Shown: positions 1 through 8,558, counted from the stretch's first letter. The stretch is DNA of 43,497 nucleotides from Gallionella sp. (GCA_030645955.1 JAUSMR010000122.1:1-43497), one strand, 5' to 3'. Notes: generated from the sequence alone by a model not told the origin. A program made the numbers and translations.

Positions 1-89
1 AGCAAAACAAGGTGAAAAATGCGATTGCAAAAACAGCTTAATTCACGCATTCTTTACCCCCAGTTTGAGCCCCTGATTTGGCACTTCAA

Positions 90-122
90 AGTGGCGCCAT
101 TACGGCGGAAATCAGTGGCGCC
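90..122. repeat. Short direct repeat, possible IS end remnant
   Basis: The nine-base motif AGTGGCGCC occurs twice (90-98 and 114-122), 24 bases apart, in otherwise gene-free DNA at the left edge. Short repeats of this kind are seen at the ends of IS21-type elements, so this could be the end of an element lying left of the window. No transposase is visible here, so that assignment is a guess. Nothing else was recognised in bases 1-168. Confidence 0.25.
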
Positions 123-168
123 TTAATGCCGAAAAGTGACAACCTCCAATTTTCATTGTGTTCGTTGC

Positions 169-654
169 TCATCCGGCAGCTATTTCAGCCAGAATGACAA
201 CATAATTCTTGCCGTACTTCTTCGCACAGTTGGGGCAGGTCGTGTAGTAAAAATACATCTTGCGGATTTGTTTGCCGTTCGCCGCAACGTAGGCCTTCAT
301 CTCATCAATCCACACCCGCATGTTCCGGTAGGGGCCTTCGAAGACCCTGGTCATGAACGTCCCGGATATGGCGGCCATTTTCGCATTCGGAACGTCCTTG
401 CTGACCTCAACATAGACATCCGCCCCCCACAGTGAATTTTCATCCGTAAGAATAACCCTCGTATCGGTGCGTGCGCCGGCGGCGCGGATCATCCTGTCGC
501 ACCGCCCCATAACGGCGCCGTAATTCAGCGGAATATGAAACACGCTGGTCACATGATCTCGCACAAACCGCTTGTTTTCCCATGTGATTACTTTATCGTT
601 CCAAGGATCAGGATTGAATCGCGGGCAACATTCTTCGATTTTGTTTGTGTTCAT
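169..654 (-). CDS. Conserved hypothetical protein with a C-terminal CPNC motif
   Basis: A 161-residue soluble protein with no signal peptide or membrane segment. I chose ATG at 654 rather than the upstream in-frame start at 744 because an AGGA ribosome-binding site lies about 9 bases before it, and the extra 30 residues look unlike protein. The C-terminus has a CPNCAKKYGKNYVV stretch with two cysteines spaced like a metal- or thiol-active knuckle, after a Trp/Tyr-rich segment. I have the impression that similar proteins are loosely annotated as hydrolases, but I see no catalytic signature and do not assign a function. It stands alone, between the left edge and a broken IS110 gene, so it may be accessory. 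Confidence 0.7.
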   Translation of the reverse strand: MNTNKIEECCPRFNPDPWNDKVITWENKRFVRDHVTSVFHIPLNYGAVMGRCDRMIRAAGARTDTRVILTDENSLWGADVYVEVSKDVPNAKMAAISGTFMTRVFEGPYRNMRVWIDEMKAYVAANGKQIRKMYFYYTTCPNCAKKYGKNYVVILAEIAAG

Positions 655-1008
655 GATGTCGATTCCTTTCGGTGAGTAATAAGATCGAGCGAACCCAAAG
701 GTGCTGCCGGTATACCTCGACCCGATGGAAGTGTCAGGCGGCATTACAGCGAAATTACGCGCTCCATTCTATTACATTGCAGCCCGCAAAATGCATTGGG
801 CTTAACCCGCCAAAAGTTTGCGCCTGGTGCGCAGGGGATGTTATTGGCGTTTGCTTGGTTCTGGTGCAGTGAACATGGAGGTTCTTCTATCAGTGATTGC
901 CTGTCAGGGCGAAGAGTGCGATGAGATGAGCGGTTGGCATCAAATGGGTATTTGTTCTGGATTTTTTGGGGAACTCTATTTCAATCAATAACAATTTGAA
1001 TCTGACAT
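655..1008. other. Gene-free stretch
   Basis: About 350 bases between the small conserved gene and the IS110 fragment. The open frames here are short and look non-coding, and I see no tRNA, strong hairpin or repeat. It contains the upstream region of the leftward gene starting at 654. Confidence 0.5.
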
Positions 1009-1365
1009 CTATAATTCCGCTGGCAGGATGGTGCCGGTGGGCAGAATGCCCAGTCGCAGCAGGTGCGCCAGTTGCCGTGCATCGGCCTCATCGCCGCTGT
1101 GCTTGAGGCCGTCGCATTTCTTGATGGCACAGGTATTGGCCAGCTTCACCACAAATCCTGCCTCCTGTAAGCCATCAACCAGCCAGTACCAGTTGCAGGT
1201 GGACTCGACCACAACCACTTTCAATTCATCGCGCAATGGCTGCAAAAATCCAACGATCTTTGACAGGTCATTCGGCAATCGCTTTTCGGCGATCACGCGA
1301 TCCTCTTCATCCGTCACCGTGACTACGCTGTTGTTCGAATGCAAATCAATTCCGCTATACTTCAT
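1009..1365 (-). pseudogene. Truncated IS110-family transposase (N-terminal DEDD domain)
   Basis: The 118-residue product matches the N-terminal RuvC-like DEDD domain of IS110/IS1111 transposases: a GIDLHS start with the first Asp, VVVESTCNWYW with the Glu, and DEADARQLA with a later acidic pair. The start at 1365 has a strong AGGAGG site 5 bases upstream. The frame stops right after LPAEL, where full-length members (roughly 300-400 residues) continue through a linker and a C-terminal transposase domain with the catalytic serine. That second half is missing, so the gene is a dead 3'-truncated copy. No element ends could be defined. The conservation of the remaining half suggests a fairly recent loss. 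Confidence 0.85.
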
Positions 1366-1570
1366 TTCGGCCTCCTGTTGGTTAAAGCAAGTTCGCAAAC
1401 TCACTTTAACCCCACCGCCACCGGCGGTGGGAGGCCGGATAGATGATTTTCAGCTTCGCATTACTTTTTGAACAACCGTGCTCTGTCGGTAACGAGAGCG
1501 AATTGAAGTTCTCAAGCAGCTAGAGCATAATTATTAATATTGTCACAATTAAATTAACGAGGCTCATAAA

Positions 1571-2197
1571 ATGAATCAACGGACTTTGCTGTCAATTATT
1601 GCAATTACTGGTGCATTGCTCTTTTCATGTTATGGCAATGCCGAATCTCAAGCACAGAAAAAGGGCAGTCCTTCGGTGGAACAGCCGCCGCAAAAACAAC
1701 TCCCCAATAAGACAAAGGGGGCGATTTCCTTTAAAGGCATTCCTCTTGGCAAGCCGGGAGTAAAGAATGCCTTGCAGAAAATGTGTATGGAAAAAAAATT
1801 CAACCCCAAGTTTGACAGATGCTCCTTCAATGATGAAATAAGCCAGATATTGCTCAATTACGAAAACCTGGTTGACGCTTTGGCATTGGTTACCTTGGGT
1901 AGCGACGAAGCCCTCATCAAGGTCGTGATAGACGGTTCCACGCAAGAAATGCTGGCGCTTGCTAAAACCTTAGAGACTAAGTATGGGAAGCCACTGAAGA
2001 ATAATACGATAGTAAAAAATGCGATAGGAACCCAACAAGACAAGGAGACTTTTATCTGGGTGGATGACCAAGGCTCTCGCATAACTATCGAATCTATTTA
2101 TTATGACTATAACAAAGGGGGGGCTGTTATCGAATCCTCCTCTTCGATTGCTGCACAAGATGCTGCTAAAAAGAGTGCGAAAGAGCCTGGAAAATAG
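1571..2197 (+). CDS. Hypothetical secreted protein
   Basis: A 208-residue protein with an N-terminal signal peptide: a short basic start, a hydrophobic core over residues 6-19, and likely cleavage after the GNA near residue 24. A cysteine at residue 20 gives FSC, which is not a good lipobox, so periplasmic export by signal peptidase I is more likely than a lipoprotein. The mature part begins with a Lys/Gln/Pro-rich linker (residues 26-48) followed by a compact domain with two cysteines that may pair. GAGG lies about 7 bases before the ATG. The upstream DNA is AT-rich. I do not recognise the family. No obvious operon partners. Confidence 0.7.
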   Translation: MNQRTLLSIIAITGALLFSCYGNAESQAQKKGSPSVEQPPQKQLPNKTKGAISFKGIPLGKPGVKNALQKMCMEKKFNPKFDRCSFNDEISQILLNYENLVDALALVTLGSDEALIKVVIDGSTQEMLALAKTLETKYGKPLKNNTIVKNAIGTQQDKETFIWVDDQGSRITIESIYYDYNKGGAVIESSSSIAAQDAAKKSAKEPGK

Positions 2198-2428
2198 AAT
2201 CTGTGAGGCGGCATGGACTTGTGAAGCTACACCAATAAACAGATTTACAGGCATCGGAAACTTTGCTTTTTTGTGCCGATATTTACCTGTTAGCCAAATA
2301 GCTTTTTTCAGAATGGCGTTGGGTATCCTTAAATTTAATTGTTGAGCTGCACCCCCATGATGTGATGGGTTCACAAACCTCAAACGTGCGCATCCATTTG
2401 TCAGAACTTGCTGCCAAAAGAGAGCAAT

Positions 2429-2563
2429 GCCGGCTTGGGGCGCGAGAGCCTGTACAAGGCGCTATCCGGCGAGGGTAACCCGAGCTTTGCCACCATCCTC
2501 AAGGTCATTAATGCGTTGGGCGTGCAACTCCATGCCGCGCCGCGTGCTCACTCCCACACCTAG
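2429..2563 (+). pseudogene. C-terminal stub of a HigA-like addiction-module antitoxin
   Basis: Forty-four codons in one frame read AGLGRESLYKALSGEGNPS and continue FATILKVINALGV, ending at a TAG. This is the helix-turn-helix and C-terminal part of the putative addiction-module antitoxin family (HigA2-like, DNA-binding XRE type). The N-terminal half, a start codon in frame and any toxin gene are absent, so this is a broken remnant. It lies downstream of the secreted unknown and tail-to-tail with the outer-membrane gene. The family match is by eye but the motif is distinctive. Confidence 0.7.
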
Positions 2564-2649
2564 CCCTGCAACTGGTTATTCCGTTTCAACTCTCGCGCCC
2601 TCTTCTGTTTTATGATATTCCCCTATCACCCGCCGCAAGCGAACGTTGC

Positions 2650-3429
2650 TCAGAATGCCACGCTCACGCCTGCGAGCAGTTGCGAGCTCTTCAGCTCCGT
2701 CTCTCCGCGGCCGCCGCCCGCCGTGTCGACTTCTACCTTGCCGCTGTTGTACTTTACCTCGATGAATACGCCCACTGTTGGCGCGATCCCATATTGCAGG
2801 CCGCCAAGCAATTGGTAGCCGAAGCCGGCGCCCTTGTAGCTTTCGCTGTTTTTCTGGCCGTTGACGATGTTCTCCGGGTGCAGCACGTAGTAAGTCAGCC
2901 CCGCTCCCGCATAGGGCTGCCAGCGTCCATAGGGAAATGCGCTGCTCGTCCGGTGCATCCAGCGGTGGTACACATTCAAGGCCAGGATGTTGACGCCGTG
3001 GGACATGCCAAATGACTGCACTCGCTGGTCCATGGGGGCATCTTCATTGACCGGCGCCCCGTTCCAGGTGCCGTCCACATGCACGGCCTGATTGGTTCTG
3101 GCATAAACCTTGTCGTGGGTAAAATCAAAACCGATGCCCCAGTCAGGGCGGTCGTCAAGGAAATGGCTGACCCTGATCCCGTAGTAACGCGGCTTCTTGA
3201 ATGATTCCGAGTCCCAGCTGACGCTGCGGAAGGTGGCATCGGAGGCGGTGCCCGGCTGGCTGATCCGTACATCGCTGTTGCGGGTATGCGAGGCGCCCAG
3301 ATAGAACGAGGCCGTCGTTTCGGCAAGCGCCGTATCCGCGAGACCGGCCAGCGCTCCGGCAGCCAGAAGCGCGAGTCCCCATGGATGCAGCGAAGGAAAT
3401 TCGTGGTCAGGTCCATAAAAGATGCGCAT
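2650..3429 (-). CDS. Outer-membrane beta-barrel protein
   Basis: A protein of about 259 residues with a hydrophobic signal segment (WGLALLAAGALAGLA) and probable cleavage after ADTALA. Alternating polar/aromatic strands follow, and the C-terminal residue is Phe, as expected for a substrate of the BAM outer-membrane assembly machine. The size and the glycine/aromatic pattern (YYGIRVSHFL, WGIGFDFTH, YAGAGLTYYV) fit an 8-stranded porin-like or opacity-type barrel; lipid A-modifying barrels are a more remote possibility. Start codon: ATG at 3429 is chosen; an in-frame GTG at 3441 is possible and neither has a convincing ribosome-binding site. It is divergent from the hydrolase gene at 3744. Confidence 0.75.
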   Translation of the reverse strand: MRIFYGPDHEFPSLHPWGLALLAAGALAGLADTALAETTASFYLGASHTRNSDVRISQPGTASDATFRSVSWDSESFKKPRYYGIRVSHFLDDRPDWGIGFDFTHDKVYARTNQAVHVDGTWNGAPVNEDAPMDQRVQSFGMSHGVNILALNVYHRWMHRTSSAFPYGRWQPYAGAGLTYYVLHPENIVNGQKNSESYKGAGFGYQLLGGLQYGIAPTVGVFIEVKYNSGKVEVDTAGGGRGETELKSSQLLAGVSVAF

Positions 3430-3660
3430 CGTCCGTATCACACTCCGCCCCTTACAGTTTTACCCACCGTCATGAAGTTTACTCCGAAATAATCGGCAAC
3501 GATGCCTGCAATCTTTTCAAATTATGTCGCATAAAAAATCAATTTTGCTACGTTCCTGTATCCCCATTCCTGTATCCCCATGTTTGGGTTGTCCATGCTA
3601 ATGCGGTAGGATATGCGGCCCATCCTGCAAACTACTGCGAGTTACACCGGAGGAAGCGAC

Positions 3661-3768
3661 ATGAAAAGCTCAAATCAATTTCGCGGTGCAATGTTGGCTC
3701 TGGCTTGCCTTGATTCCGCCGCCAAAATGCTGAGTCTCAATCAATGCGCGGCAACGGGATGCGCATGA
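3661..3768 (+). CDS. Possible 35-residue leader ORF
   Basis: An ATG with a good GGAGGA site 6-7 bases upstream opens a 35-codon frame that ends by overlapping the start region of the hydrolase gene (start at 3744 in another frame). The product has a short hydrophobic centre (AMLALACLD) and four cysteines. It could be a translated leader that couples ribosomes onto the next gene, or chance. The ribosome-binding site is better than that of the hydrolase itself, which is the main reason to list it. Confidence 0.3.
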   Translation: MKSSNQFRGAMLALACLDSAAKMLSLNQCAATGCA

Positions 3769-4592
3769 TGTGGAACATACTGGGTGTATTGGCTGCAGCC
3801 TATGGGGGGCTGTCGCTGTGGCTGTTGATTTTTCAATCGAACCTGGTTTACTTCCCCGAAATCGACCGCGAGGTCGCCGCGACACCCGCATTGGCCAACC
3901 TGCAATACGAAGACCTTCATCTGAAAACTTCCGACGGCATCGGTTTGCACGGCTGGTATGTCCCAGCCCCGCAACCGCGCGGCGCGGTGCTTTTTCTGCA
4001 CGGCAACGCGGGGAATATTTCCCACCGTCTTGATTCAGTAGAGATGTTTCATCGCCTGGGCTACAGCACGCTGATCTTCGATTATCGGGGCTATGGGAAC
4101 AGCGGCGGCAAACCATCCGAACAGGGCACCTATCGGGATGCCGAGGCCGCATGGCGCTACCTGACCGAGCAGCGGCACATTCCTGAATGCCGCATTGTGC
4201 TGTTCGGCGAATCGATGGGCGGCGCCGTTGCCGCATGGCTGGCCGCCCACCAGAAACCGGGGGCATTGGTGATCTCTTCCGGCTTCACTTCCGTGCCCGA
4301 TCTGGGGCAGCAGCTCTATCCGTATCTTCCGGTGCGATGGCTGGCGCGCATTCGTTACGACACCCGGGAAAGCCTGCGGTCTGTTACCGCGCCGGTGCTG
4401 ATCGCGCACAGCAAGGAAGATGACATCATTCCATACGAGCACGGACGCGCCCTCTATACTGCAGCAAATCCGCCCAAACAGTTTCTCGATCTTGCCGGGG
4501 GACATAACGACGGTTTCATTTTCATGCGCGAAGCATGGGTCAAGGTGCTGGGGGATTTCCTCGGCGAGCGGATGGACGCTACCTGTCGGTAA
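3744..4592 (+). CDS. Membrane-anchored alpha/beta hydrolase (Bem46/COG1073 type)
   Basis: A 282-residue serine hydrolase with an N-terminal hydrophobic anchor (about residues 8-30) followed by a periplasm- or membrane-facing alpha/beta-hydrolase domain. The triad is visible: nucleophile serine in GESMGG, an acid in HSKEDDIIP, and the histidine in GGHNDG. The oxyanion region FLHGNAGN is typical of the Bem46/YfhR subgroup, whose substrates are mostly unknown esters or acyl chains. The start could also be one of the ATGs at 3759-3771; 3744 is the longest. It is preceded by a small possible leader ORF and is otherwise alone. Confidence 0.85.
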   Translation: MRGNGMRMMWNILGVLAAAYGGLSLWLLIFQSNLVYFPEIDREVAATPALANLQYEDLHLKTSDGIGLHGWYVPAPQPRGAVLFLHGNAGNISHRLDSVEMFHRLGYSTLIFDYRGYGNSGGKPSEQGTYRDAEAAWRYLTEQRHIPECRIVLFGESMGGAVAAWLAAHQKPGALVISSGFTSVPDLGQQLYPYLPVRWLARIRYDTRESLRSVTAPVLIAHSKEDDIIPYEHGRALYTAANPPKQFLDLAGGHNDGFIFMREAWVKVLGDFLGERMDATCR

Positions 4593-4811
4593 AGCACAGG
4601 CTTGATATTCGGCATGATGTCCACAAATCTTTCCATGCATCAAAGGTCTGCCGAGTTATTTTGAAACATTGGCGTACACCGGCAATGTGCCACAAGCAGA
4701 TAACAATAAAATGTCAAAGCTGCTGTGCAATCAACGAAGTCCCGCCGAAGACTTGCCTGTATATTCTCCAGGCATTTTGTCGTTTGTTTTGAATTCCCAA
4801 CAAAAAATATT

Positions 4812-5526
4812 TGGGGCTGAAGTAGATTAGCTTAGATGTTAAGCTAATAAAATGAAGATAAGCCGTTGTAAGTTAATGAGGAAACAGCAGTTAAGATTGC
4901 TGGAATTTTTTGTGCTGGAAGTTACTGCCAGATCAGCGGCAGATATACTGGGTATCCAGCCCAATACGGCGATGCTGTTTTACAAGAAAATTCGACAGGT
5001 GATAAGCCATCACTTAGAGCTGCAAGCACATGAGGTATTTGATGGTGCTGTCGAATTGGATGAAAGTTATTTTGGTGGTGCGCGCAAGGGAAAGCGAGGC
5101 CGTGGTGCTGCGGGTAAAGTGGTGGTATTTGGCATACTCAAGCGTGGCGGCAAAGTATTCACCAAAGTGGTGAGTGACACCAAGGCGATCACCCTGATGC
5201 CGCTCATCACGAGGAAGGTAGCGCCTGACAGTGTTGTTTATACGGATTGTTACCGTAGCTACAACGCGCTTGATGTGAGTGATTTCCATCATCACCGGAT
5301 TAATCACTCAGCGCTGTTTGCAACGGGCAAGAATCACATTAACGGCATTGAGAATTTCTGGAACCAGGCCAAGCGTGTGTTAAGAAAATATAACGGGATT
5401 CCCAAAGAATCGTTCCCATTATTCCTCAAGGAATGTGGGTTCAGATTCAACTACGGAACCCCTAAACAACAACTGAAATTACTGAAGGAGTGGGCTGATA
5501 TTTAGTGCTAATCTACTTCAGCCCCA
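4812..5526 (+). mobile_element. Complete IS1595-family (IS1016-like) insertion sequence
   Basis: The 715-bp element is bounded by perfect 20-bp inverted repeats, TGGGGCTGAAGTAGATTAGC at 4812-4831 and its reverse complement at 5507-5526. It contains one transposase gene that stops 2 bases before the right repeat. The GGGGCTG terminus and compact size are typical of the IS1016 subgroup. Members usually make 8-bp target duplications, but the flanks (AAAATATT against TTATAAAA) do not match. Either the insertion is old or a rearrangement replaced one flank. Confidence 0.9.
4852..5505 (+). CDS. IS1595-family transposase (ISXO2-like DDE domain)
   Basis: A 217-residue transposase that cuts and joins the ends of the surrounding element. 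An N-terminal helix-turn-helix segment (about residues 10-50) precedes the ISXO2-like catalytic domain. Visible catalytic residues are D70 in VELDESYFGG, D132 in VYTDCYRSY, and the N164/E167 region in HINGIENFW, matching the DDN/E pattern of the family. The frame is intact and full length for the IS1016 group, so the element may be active. It has no accessory genes. Confidence 0.92.
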   Translation: MKISRCKLMRKQQLRLLEFFVLEVTARSAADILGIQPNTAMLFYKKIRQVISHHLELQAHEVFDGAVELDESYFGGARKGKRGRGAAGKVVVFGILKRGGKVFTKVVSDTKAITLMPLITRKVAPDSVVYTDCYRSYNALDVSDFHHHRINHSALFATGKNHINGIENFWNQAKRVLRKYNGIPKESFPLFLKECGFRFNYGTPKQQLKLLKEWADI

Positions 5527-5870
5527 TTATAAAACATGGGGTTCGGCTGAGTGCACAAGCAGACATTCAGCATTCGAGTTGGGTTGCCTCGCCGGTTCGG
5601 ACAAATCTGGTAACTGGTTTATCATGATGTTGGAGCTCTCATAAAACCATCGGTTCGTTCGGCACGATGGGCCGTTTATCCTTCTGCGCCGGCTTAAAAA
5701 TTGATTAAGCATACGTGCGTTAGTGCACGGAACGTTCCGGATATTGAGGGGATACTTATAATAGTAGTGGGTAATTGTCAGGACCAGTTTCCTTCGTAGC
5801 TTTATCGCCCACATTACTGGGGCAGGCAGGTTAAACGACGGTTGCCGCGTGAGAGTGCATGCAATATCTG
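5527..5870. other. Gene-free stretch between the IS and the MITE-like element
   Basis: About 340 bases with no credible gene. A 95-codon frame on the minus strand has a composition unlike a real protein. I see no RNA gene or strong hairpin. The DNA is probably flank left by mobile-element activity. Confidence 0.5.
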
Positions 5871-5991
5871 GGGTTCTGTCGCATTAATTATTTTCGGCAT
5901 TAGTGCCCCACTATATGTAGTCTAACTGTTGACCAGTGACACAACCTGTATTGGTTAGTTTTTGAGATTTTTAATTAATGCGACAGAACCC
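5871..5991. mobile_element. 121-bp MITE-like element with perfect 20-bp inverted ends
   Basis: The left end GGGTTCTGTCGCATTAATTA (5871-5890) is repeated exactly in reverse complement at 5972-5991. The 81 bases between contain no coding frame. The layout is that of a miniature inverted-repeat element, mobilised in trans by a full-length IS with the same ends. The GGGTTCTGTCGCA end resembles IS6-type termini, but no such IS is in the window. No clear target duplication is seen. The right end lies 52 bases before the REC-PAS start codon, so it may also affect that gene's promoter. Confidence 0.75.
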
Positions 5992-6043
5992 TGAAATTTT
6001 CTGAAATGGGATTGGTCAACGCAAACGAAAACGGACAAATACG

Positions 6044-6895
6044 ATGATTAGCGAACAAGAAATTCTTAACGCCAGCATACTGATCGTTGACGATCATCAA
6101 TCCAATGTGCTTCTGCTTGAGGAAATGCTGCGTTATGTCGGCTATGCCTGCATTGCGTCGACGACAGATCCCCATACAGTCTGCGAGCTGCATCGCAAAA
6201 ACCACTACGATCTGATCCTGCTCGATCTGCAGATGCCCGGCATGGATGGCTTTCAGGTGATGGAAGGCCTGAAGGAAATCGAAACGGATGGCTACCTTCC
6301 GGTAATCGTGATCACCGCCCAACCAGATCACAAGCTGCGGGCGCTCGCCGCCGGCGCGAAGGATTTCGTCGCCAAACCGTTTGATCTGGTCGAAGTGCAG
6401 ACGCGTATCCATAACATGCTGGAAGTGCGGCTGTTGTACAGAAAACTCGAGAATTACAATAGGGTACTGGAACAGGCAGTACTGGAGCGGACCGCCGAGC
6501 TGCGTGCAAGCGAAGCGCGTTATCTCCGCCTGACCGAGCTATCGTCCGACTGGTATTGGGAACAGGACAAGGACGGGAATTTCACCAAAATCTCCGGCCC
6601 GGTGCATGAAATGCTCGGCATCCGGGTCGACGGCACGCTTGGCATAACCAGGAACGATCATGGGGTGCACTGGGATGAGGCCGAGCGAAAAATACTTGAG
6701 ACGAATCTGGCCGCCAGACGGCCATTTCTGGATTTCGTCTACAGCCGCAGCAAACCCGATGGCTCGCGGCAATATTTAATGGTGAGCGGGGAACCGATAT
6801 TCGACCTCTCCGGTCATTTTACCGGCTACCGCGGAATCGGCAAGGATGTGACCGAAGCGAAGCTTCCCAACCATGAATTGCTCCCGCATCATTAG
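6044..6895 (+). CDS. Response regulator with C-terminal PAS domain (REC-PAS)
   Basis: A 283-residue cytoplasmic signalling protein. The receiver domain (about 10-130) has the acidic pair D16/D17, the phosphoacceptor D61 in LLDLQMPGMDG, and the lysine in FVAKPFD. A coiled linker (about 130-165) leads to a PAS domain (about 165-275) ending in the PAC-like GYRGIGKDVTE. Most proteins of this build continue into GGDEF, EAL or histidine-kinase output; this one stops just after the PAS domain with a short unrelated tail. It is either a single-output adapter or a truncated sensor. The upstream DNA is taken by a MITE-like element. No partner kinase is adjacent. Confidence 0.88.
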   Translation: MISEQEILNASILIVDDHQSNVLLLEEMLRYVGYACIASTTDPHTVCELHRKNHYDLILLDLQMPGMDGFQVMEGLKEIETDGYLPVIVITAQPDHKLRALAAGAKDFVAKPFDLVEVQTRIHNMLEVRLLYRKLENYNRVLEQAVLERTAELRASEARYLRLTELSSDWYWEQDKDGNFTKISGPVHEMLGIRVDGTLGITRNDHGVHWDEAERKILETNLAARRPFLDFVYSRSKPDGSRQYLMVSGEPIFDLSGHFTGYRGIGKDVTEAKLPNHELLPHH

Positions 6896-7133
6896 ATATC
6901 TTTAACCCGGATGTTTCATAAATTCTAGTGATGATCGCGCAGGATTTTGTTTGATGTAGCACGCGTAGCGGGCGTCAAGTTTTGTGAAAAAGAGGTGTAT
7001 GTTGAGATGCATCTCCGGTTGAGCCACTTGAATCCGAATTTTGCATTTAACATTGACCCGTCCCCGTGAATACAGCCACCAGACCAGGAATCACATTCTT
7101 GCGGATGACTACTGCTGGACTAAGGAAGGCACA

Positions 7134-7262
7134 TTACACAATCTGGTTGGCATGCAGATCAAACTCTTGCGCTAACTCTTCCAACGTCTTGTCACCCTTC
7201 AATGCCGCCAACGCCACTTTGGCCTTGAATCACGCTGCGTGATTCCTTCTCGTCCTTCTCAT
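7134..7262 (-). pseudogene. Remnant of an IS3-family orfA transposase gene
   Basis: Read on the minus strand, ATG at 7262 opens MRRTRRNHAA, then an in-frame TGA, then FKAKVALAALKGDKTLEELA and QEFDLHANQIV before a TAA. This is the helix-turn-helix N-terminus of IS3-family OrfA (typically FKAKVALEALKG...). The internal stop and the loss of everything after about 42 codons make it a dead scar. No orfB or element ends are left. It lies just downstream of the TIR-like/TPR operon. Confidence 0.8.
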
Positions 7263-7316
7263 GCGCTTGCTCCTGTCAATTCCGTACTCAGCACGGGTTA
7301 ATGTCAGGCAAGATTA

Positions 7317-8558
7317 TCACTTATAGAGCTGTCCGAATTTCCGGGGCCACAACTCGTCGTTGTAGGTTTTTATTTCCCATTCCGCGGGCTTCTCTGCGAG
7401 AAATGCCAATTCATACTTTTCTGCTTCTGCGACTTGGCCAAGCGCGAATGAGCAGTTAACAAGAGTCGCATATACCCAACGCTTGTCTAGTCTGTCTTGA
7501 AAGGATGGCGATTCAACCAGTTCAGAGAGAGTCATGATGATTGTTTCTCGTGTCTTGCGGGCACTCATTCGATCAAACTGTGCTTCGCCTTGGTCGGCCT
7601 GCGTGCTGACACGATAGTCGTAGCATGCTGCCAGGTTTTCGCCGTTATAGTAGTCACGACAAATCTCAAAGCCTCGACTATAGAAGTGAATGGCTTCGTC
7701 AAGTTGAATACGATCACGGGACAGTAGCCACAGACGTTTATATATGGCACCTGTGATGCCAAGAGTCTCAGGGTCGCTTGAATGTCCAGGATCGAGTTTG
7801 TTAACAATATTCAACGCTTCGATCAAGGATGCAATCTTCGAGGGCTTTCCGCTTTTGTACGTTGCTAAAGCCAATTGCTGAAGGATGTAAGGGTCTGTCG
7901 GTTTCATCTCGGCCGCTACCGAGAAAGCTTGTACAGCATTATCATGCCTGCTATCACGAAATGCTTGATTGCCTGCTTGAAGGTAATCCGAAAGATGCTC
8001 TTGGTATGCCTCAGTTTCATCAAGAAGGGTTTCGTATTCTTCTGTTGTCAGATGAGTCTGGCCAAGATTGGATAGATAGGTGTAAACGGGGCTATCTGGC
8101 CTTGAAGGGCTCAATACCTGCTTAATAAGTACTAGCAGCTTAAGTTTGGCTCTATTGGCTTCGCGCACTCCAATGTCGTCGCCCAGGTGGTCGTATTCAA
8201 ATGTGCTGACGTGATCCAAGTCGAAATAAAGCCGCCCTTTTGACTCTTTCATAATTATGGTCGAGTTCGGCCGAAGTGCGTGTCGTACCCCAAGCTCATA
8301 TACCGCATTGACATTACCAGTTGATATATCAACTATTACCAAGTCAGCACGCAGAAGCATATCGAACAACTCAGTATCAATAACACCTGAGTGAATTATT
8401 TCGTCCGCTCTTATGCAACGTAGACCTGCATCCACGGCAGCCGGTTTTATGATCGCTTCGTAGGTCGCATCAAGATCCGAAAGACGGCCTGACTTATAAT
8501 CCGTTTTCTTGCCGAAGCCCATAACTACAAAGCATACTCTTTGGCTGACGGGGCTCAT
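7317..8558 (-). CDS. TIR-like/nucleoside-deoxyribosyltransferase-like domain fused to TPR repeats
   Basis: A 413-residue cytoplasmic protein. Residues 7-125 form an alpha/beta domain with VCFVVMGFG at the start, ADLVIVDIST near 71-80 and the NAVYELGVRHAL motif carrying E88. This pattern is shared by nucleoside 2-deoxyribosyltransferase-like and TIR-like domains that act on NAD or nucleotides. Residues from about 180 to the end are tetratricopeptide-like helical repeats resembling the TPR-S/'TRAFs-binding' (DUF4071-type) region of predicted prokaryotic conflict proteins. The start at 8558 is chosen because its ATG overlaps the upstream TGA as ATGA, implying translational coupling to the TIR-like gene; an upstream in-frame start at 8657 would lie inside that gene. 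Probable role: effector or sensor partner in an immune module. Function is inferred from architecture only. Confidence 0.75.
   Translation of the reverse strand: MSPVSQRVCFVVMGFGKKTDYKSGRLSDLDATYEAIIKPAAVDAGLRCIRADEIIHSGVIDTELFDMLLRADLVIVDISTGNVNAVYELGVRHALRPNSTIIMKESKGRLYFDLDHVSTFEYDHLGDDIGVREANRAKLKLLVLIKQVLSPSRPDSPVYTYLSNLGQTHLTTEEYETLLDETEAYQEHLSDYLQAGNQAFRDSRHDNAVQAFSVAAEMKPTDPYILQQLALATYKSGKPSKIASLIEALNIVNKLDPGHSSDPETLGITGAIYKRLWLLSRDRIQLDEAIHFYSRGFEICRDYYNGENLAACYDYRVSTQADQGEAQFDRMSARKTRETIIMTLSELVESPSFQDRLDKRWVYATLVNCSFALGQVAEAEKYELAFLAEKPAEWEIKTYNDELWPRKFGQLYK

Noticed and set aside
5527..5814. 95-codon frame on the minus strand
   Set aside because: Composition unlike a real protein, no ribosome-binding site, and it borders an IS end.
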